The position numbers and the translations under genes are program-made. The notes beneath the pieces were generated by a model, which worked only from the letters and a program-made list of their open reading frames with translations, ran no database searches and was not told where the DNA came from. Positions 22,279 through 22,407 of a stretch of DNA of 22,407 nucleotides are shown here, piece after piece; the stretch's first letter is position 1; every line of letters begins with the position of its first letter. This DNA is from Acetoanaerobium sp041831635 (GTDB taxonomy: Bacteria > Bacillota > Clostridia > Peptostreptococcales > Filifactoraceae). Where the stretch lies: contig JBHASY010000019.1 of NCBI GenBank assembly GCA_041831635.1, positions 1-22,407 on the forward strand, given 5' to 3'.

Positions 22279-22407
22279 TTATTCTACTATTGTAGCAACA
22301 ACACCCGCTCCTACTGTTCTTCCACCTTCTCTTATTGCAAATCTCAGTCCTTCTTCCATTGCTATCGGTGTGATCAATTCTACTGTTATTGTGATGTTGT
22401 CTCCCGG
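22279..22407 (-). CDS. tuf: Elongation factor Tu, C-terminal end (partial)
   Basis: EF-Tu is the GTPase that brings aminoacyl-tRNA to the ribosome. Only the last 42 residues are inside the window, starting PGDNITITVELITPIAMEE and ending GRTVGAGVVATIVE, which match the C-terminal beta-barrel domain that binds tRNA and EF-Ts. The 5' part lies beyond the right edge. It is probably the last gene of the str operon; this is inferred because upstream genes are not visible. Confidence 0.97.
   Translation of the reverse strand, partial: PGDNITITVELITPIAMEEGLRFAIREGGRTVGAGVVATIVE

Overview
The window looks like a chromosomal core region of a low-GC, AT-rich member of the Firmicutes, most likely an anaerobic Clostridia or Tissierellia relative. 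The reasons are strong AGGAGG ribosome binding sites, frequent GTG/TTG starts, zinc-ribbon (C+) versions of S4, S14 and L36, rpsD lying between rpsK and rpoA, and a small KOW-domain gene between map and infA. The genus cannot be named from the sequence alone.

Layout from the left. At 1-1137 a plus-strand pair encodes a single-pass membrane protein with a C-terminal YARHG domain and a 31-residue hydrophobic peptide that I do not recognise. They converge on the ribosomal cluster at a shared bidirectional terminator (1152-1215). From 1231 to 16781, all on the minus strand, lies the complete S10-spc-alpha super-operon. In transcription order it is rpsJ, rplC, rplD, rplW, rplB, rpsS, rplV, rpsC, rplP, rpmC, rpsQ, rplN, rplX, rplE, rpsN, rpsH, rplF, rplR, rpsE, rpmD, rplO, secY, adk, map, KOW gene, infA, rpmJ, rpsM, rpsK, rpsD, rpoA, rplQ. 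It supplies ribosomal proteins, the translocon pore, adenylate kinase, methionine aminopeptidase, IF-1 and the RNA polymerase alpha subunit. It has its own strong promoter (about 16983-17011) and a roughly 195-nt structured leader. An internal promoter candidate lies ahead of rpsM.

From 17440 to 22116 is a minus-strand five-gene branched-chain/hydrophobic amino acid ABC importer: livJ (binding lipoprotein), livH, livM (permeases), livG, livF (ATPases). It has its own promoter, whose spacer contains an inverted repeat, and a large terminator-like hairpin. The last bases (22279-22407) are the 3' end of tuf with its intrinsic terminator. The transporter therefore sits exactly between tuf and rpsJ, genes that are usually neighbours where the str and S10 operons join.

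No tRNA, rRNA, CRISPR array, transposase or phage gene was seen. I found no wholly new multi-gene system. The most interesting signals are regulatory: the S10 leader with alternative hairpins, the liv insertion with its operator-like promoter, and the 87-nt imperfect palindrome after livF. Several starts were corrected from Shine-Dalgarno position (livJ, rplO, rplX, rpmC), and rpmJ, rpmD and the 31-residue peptide were found by direct reading.
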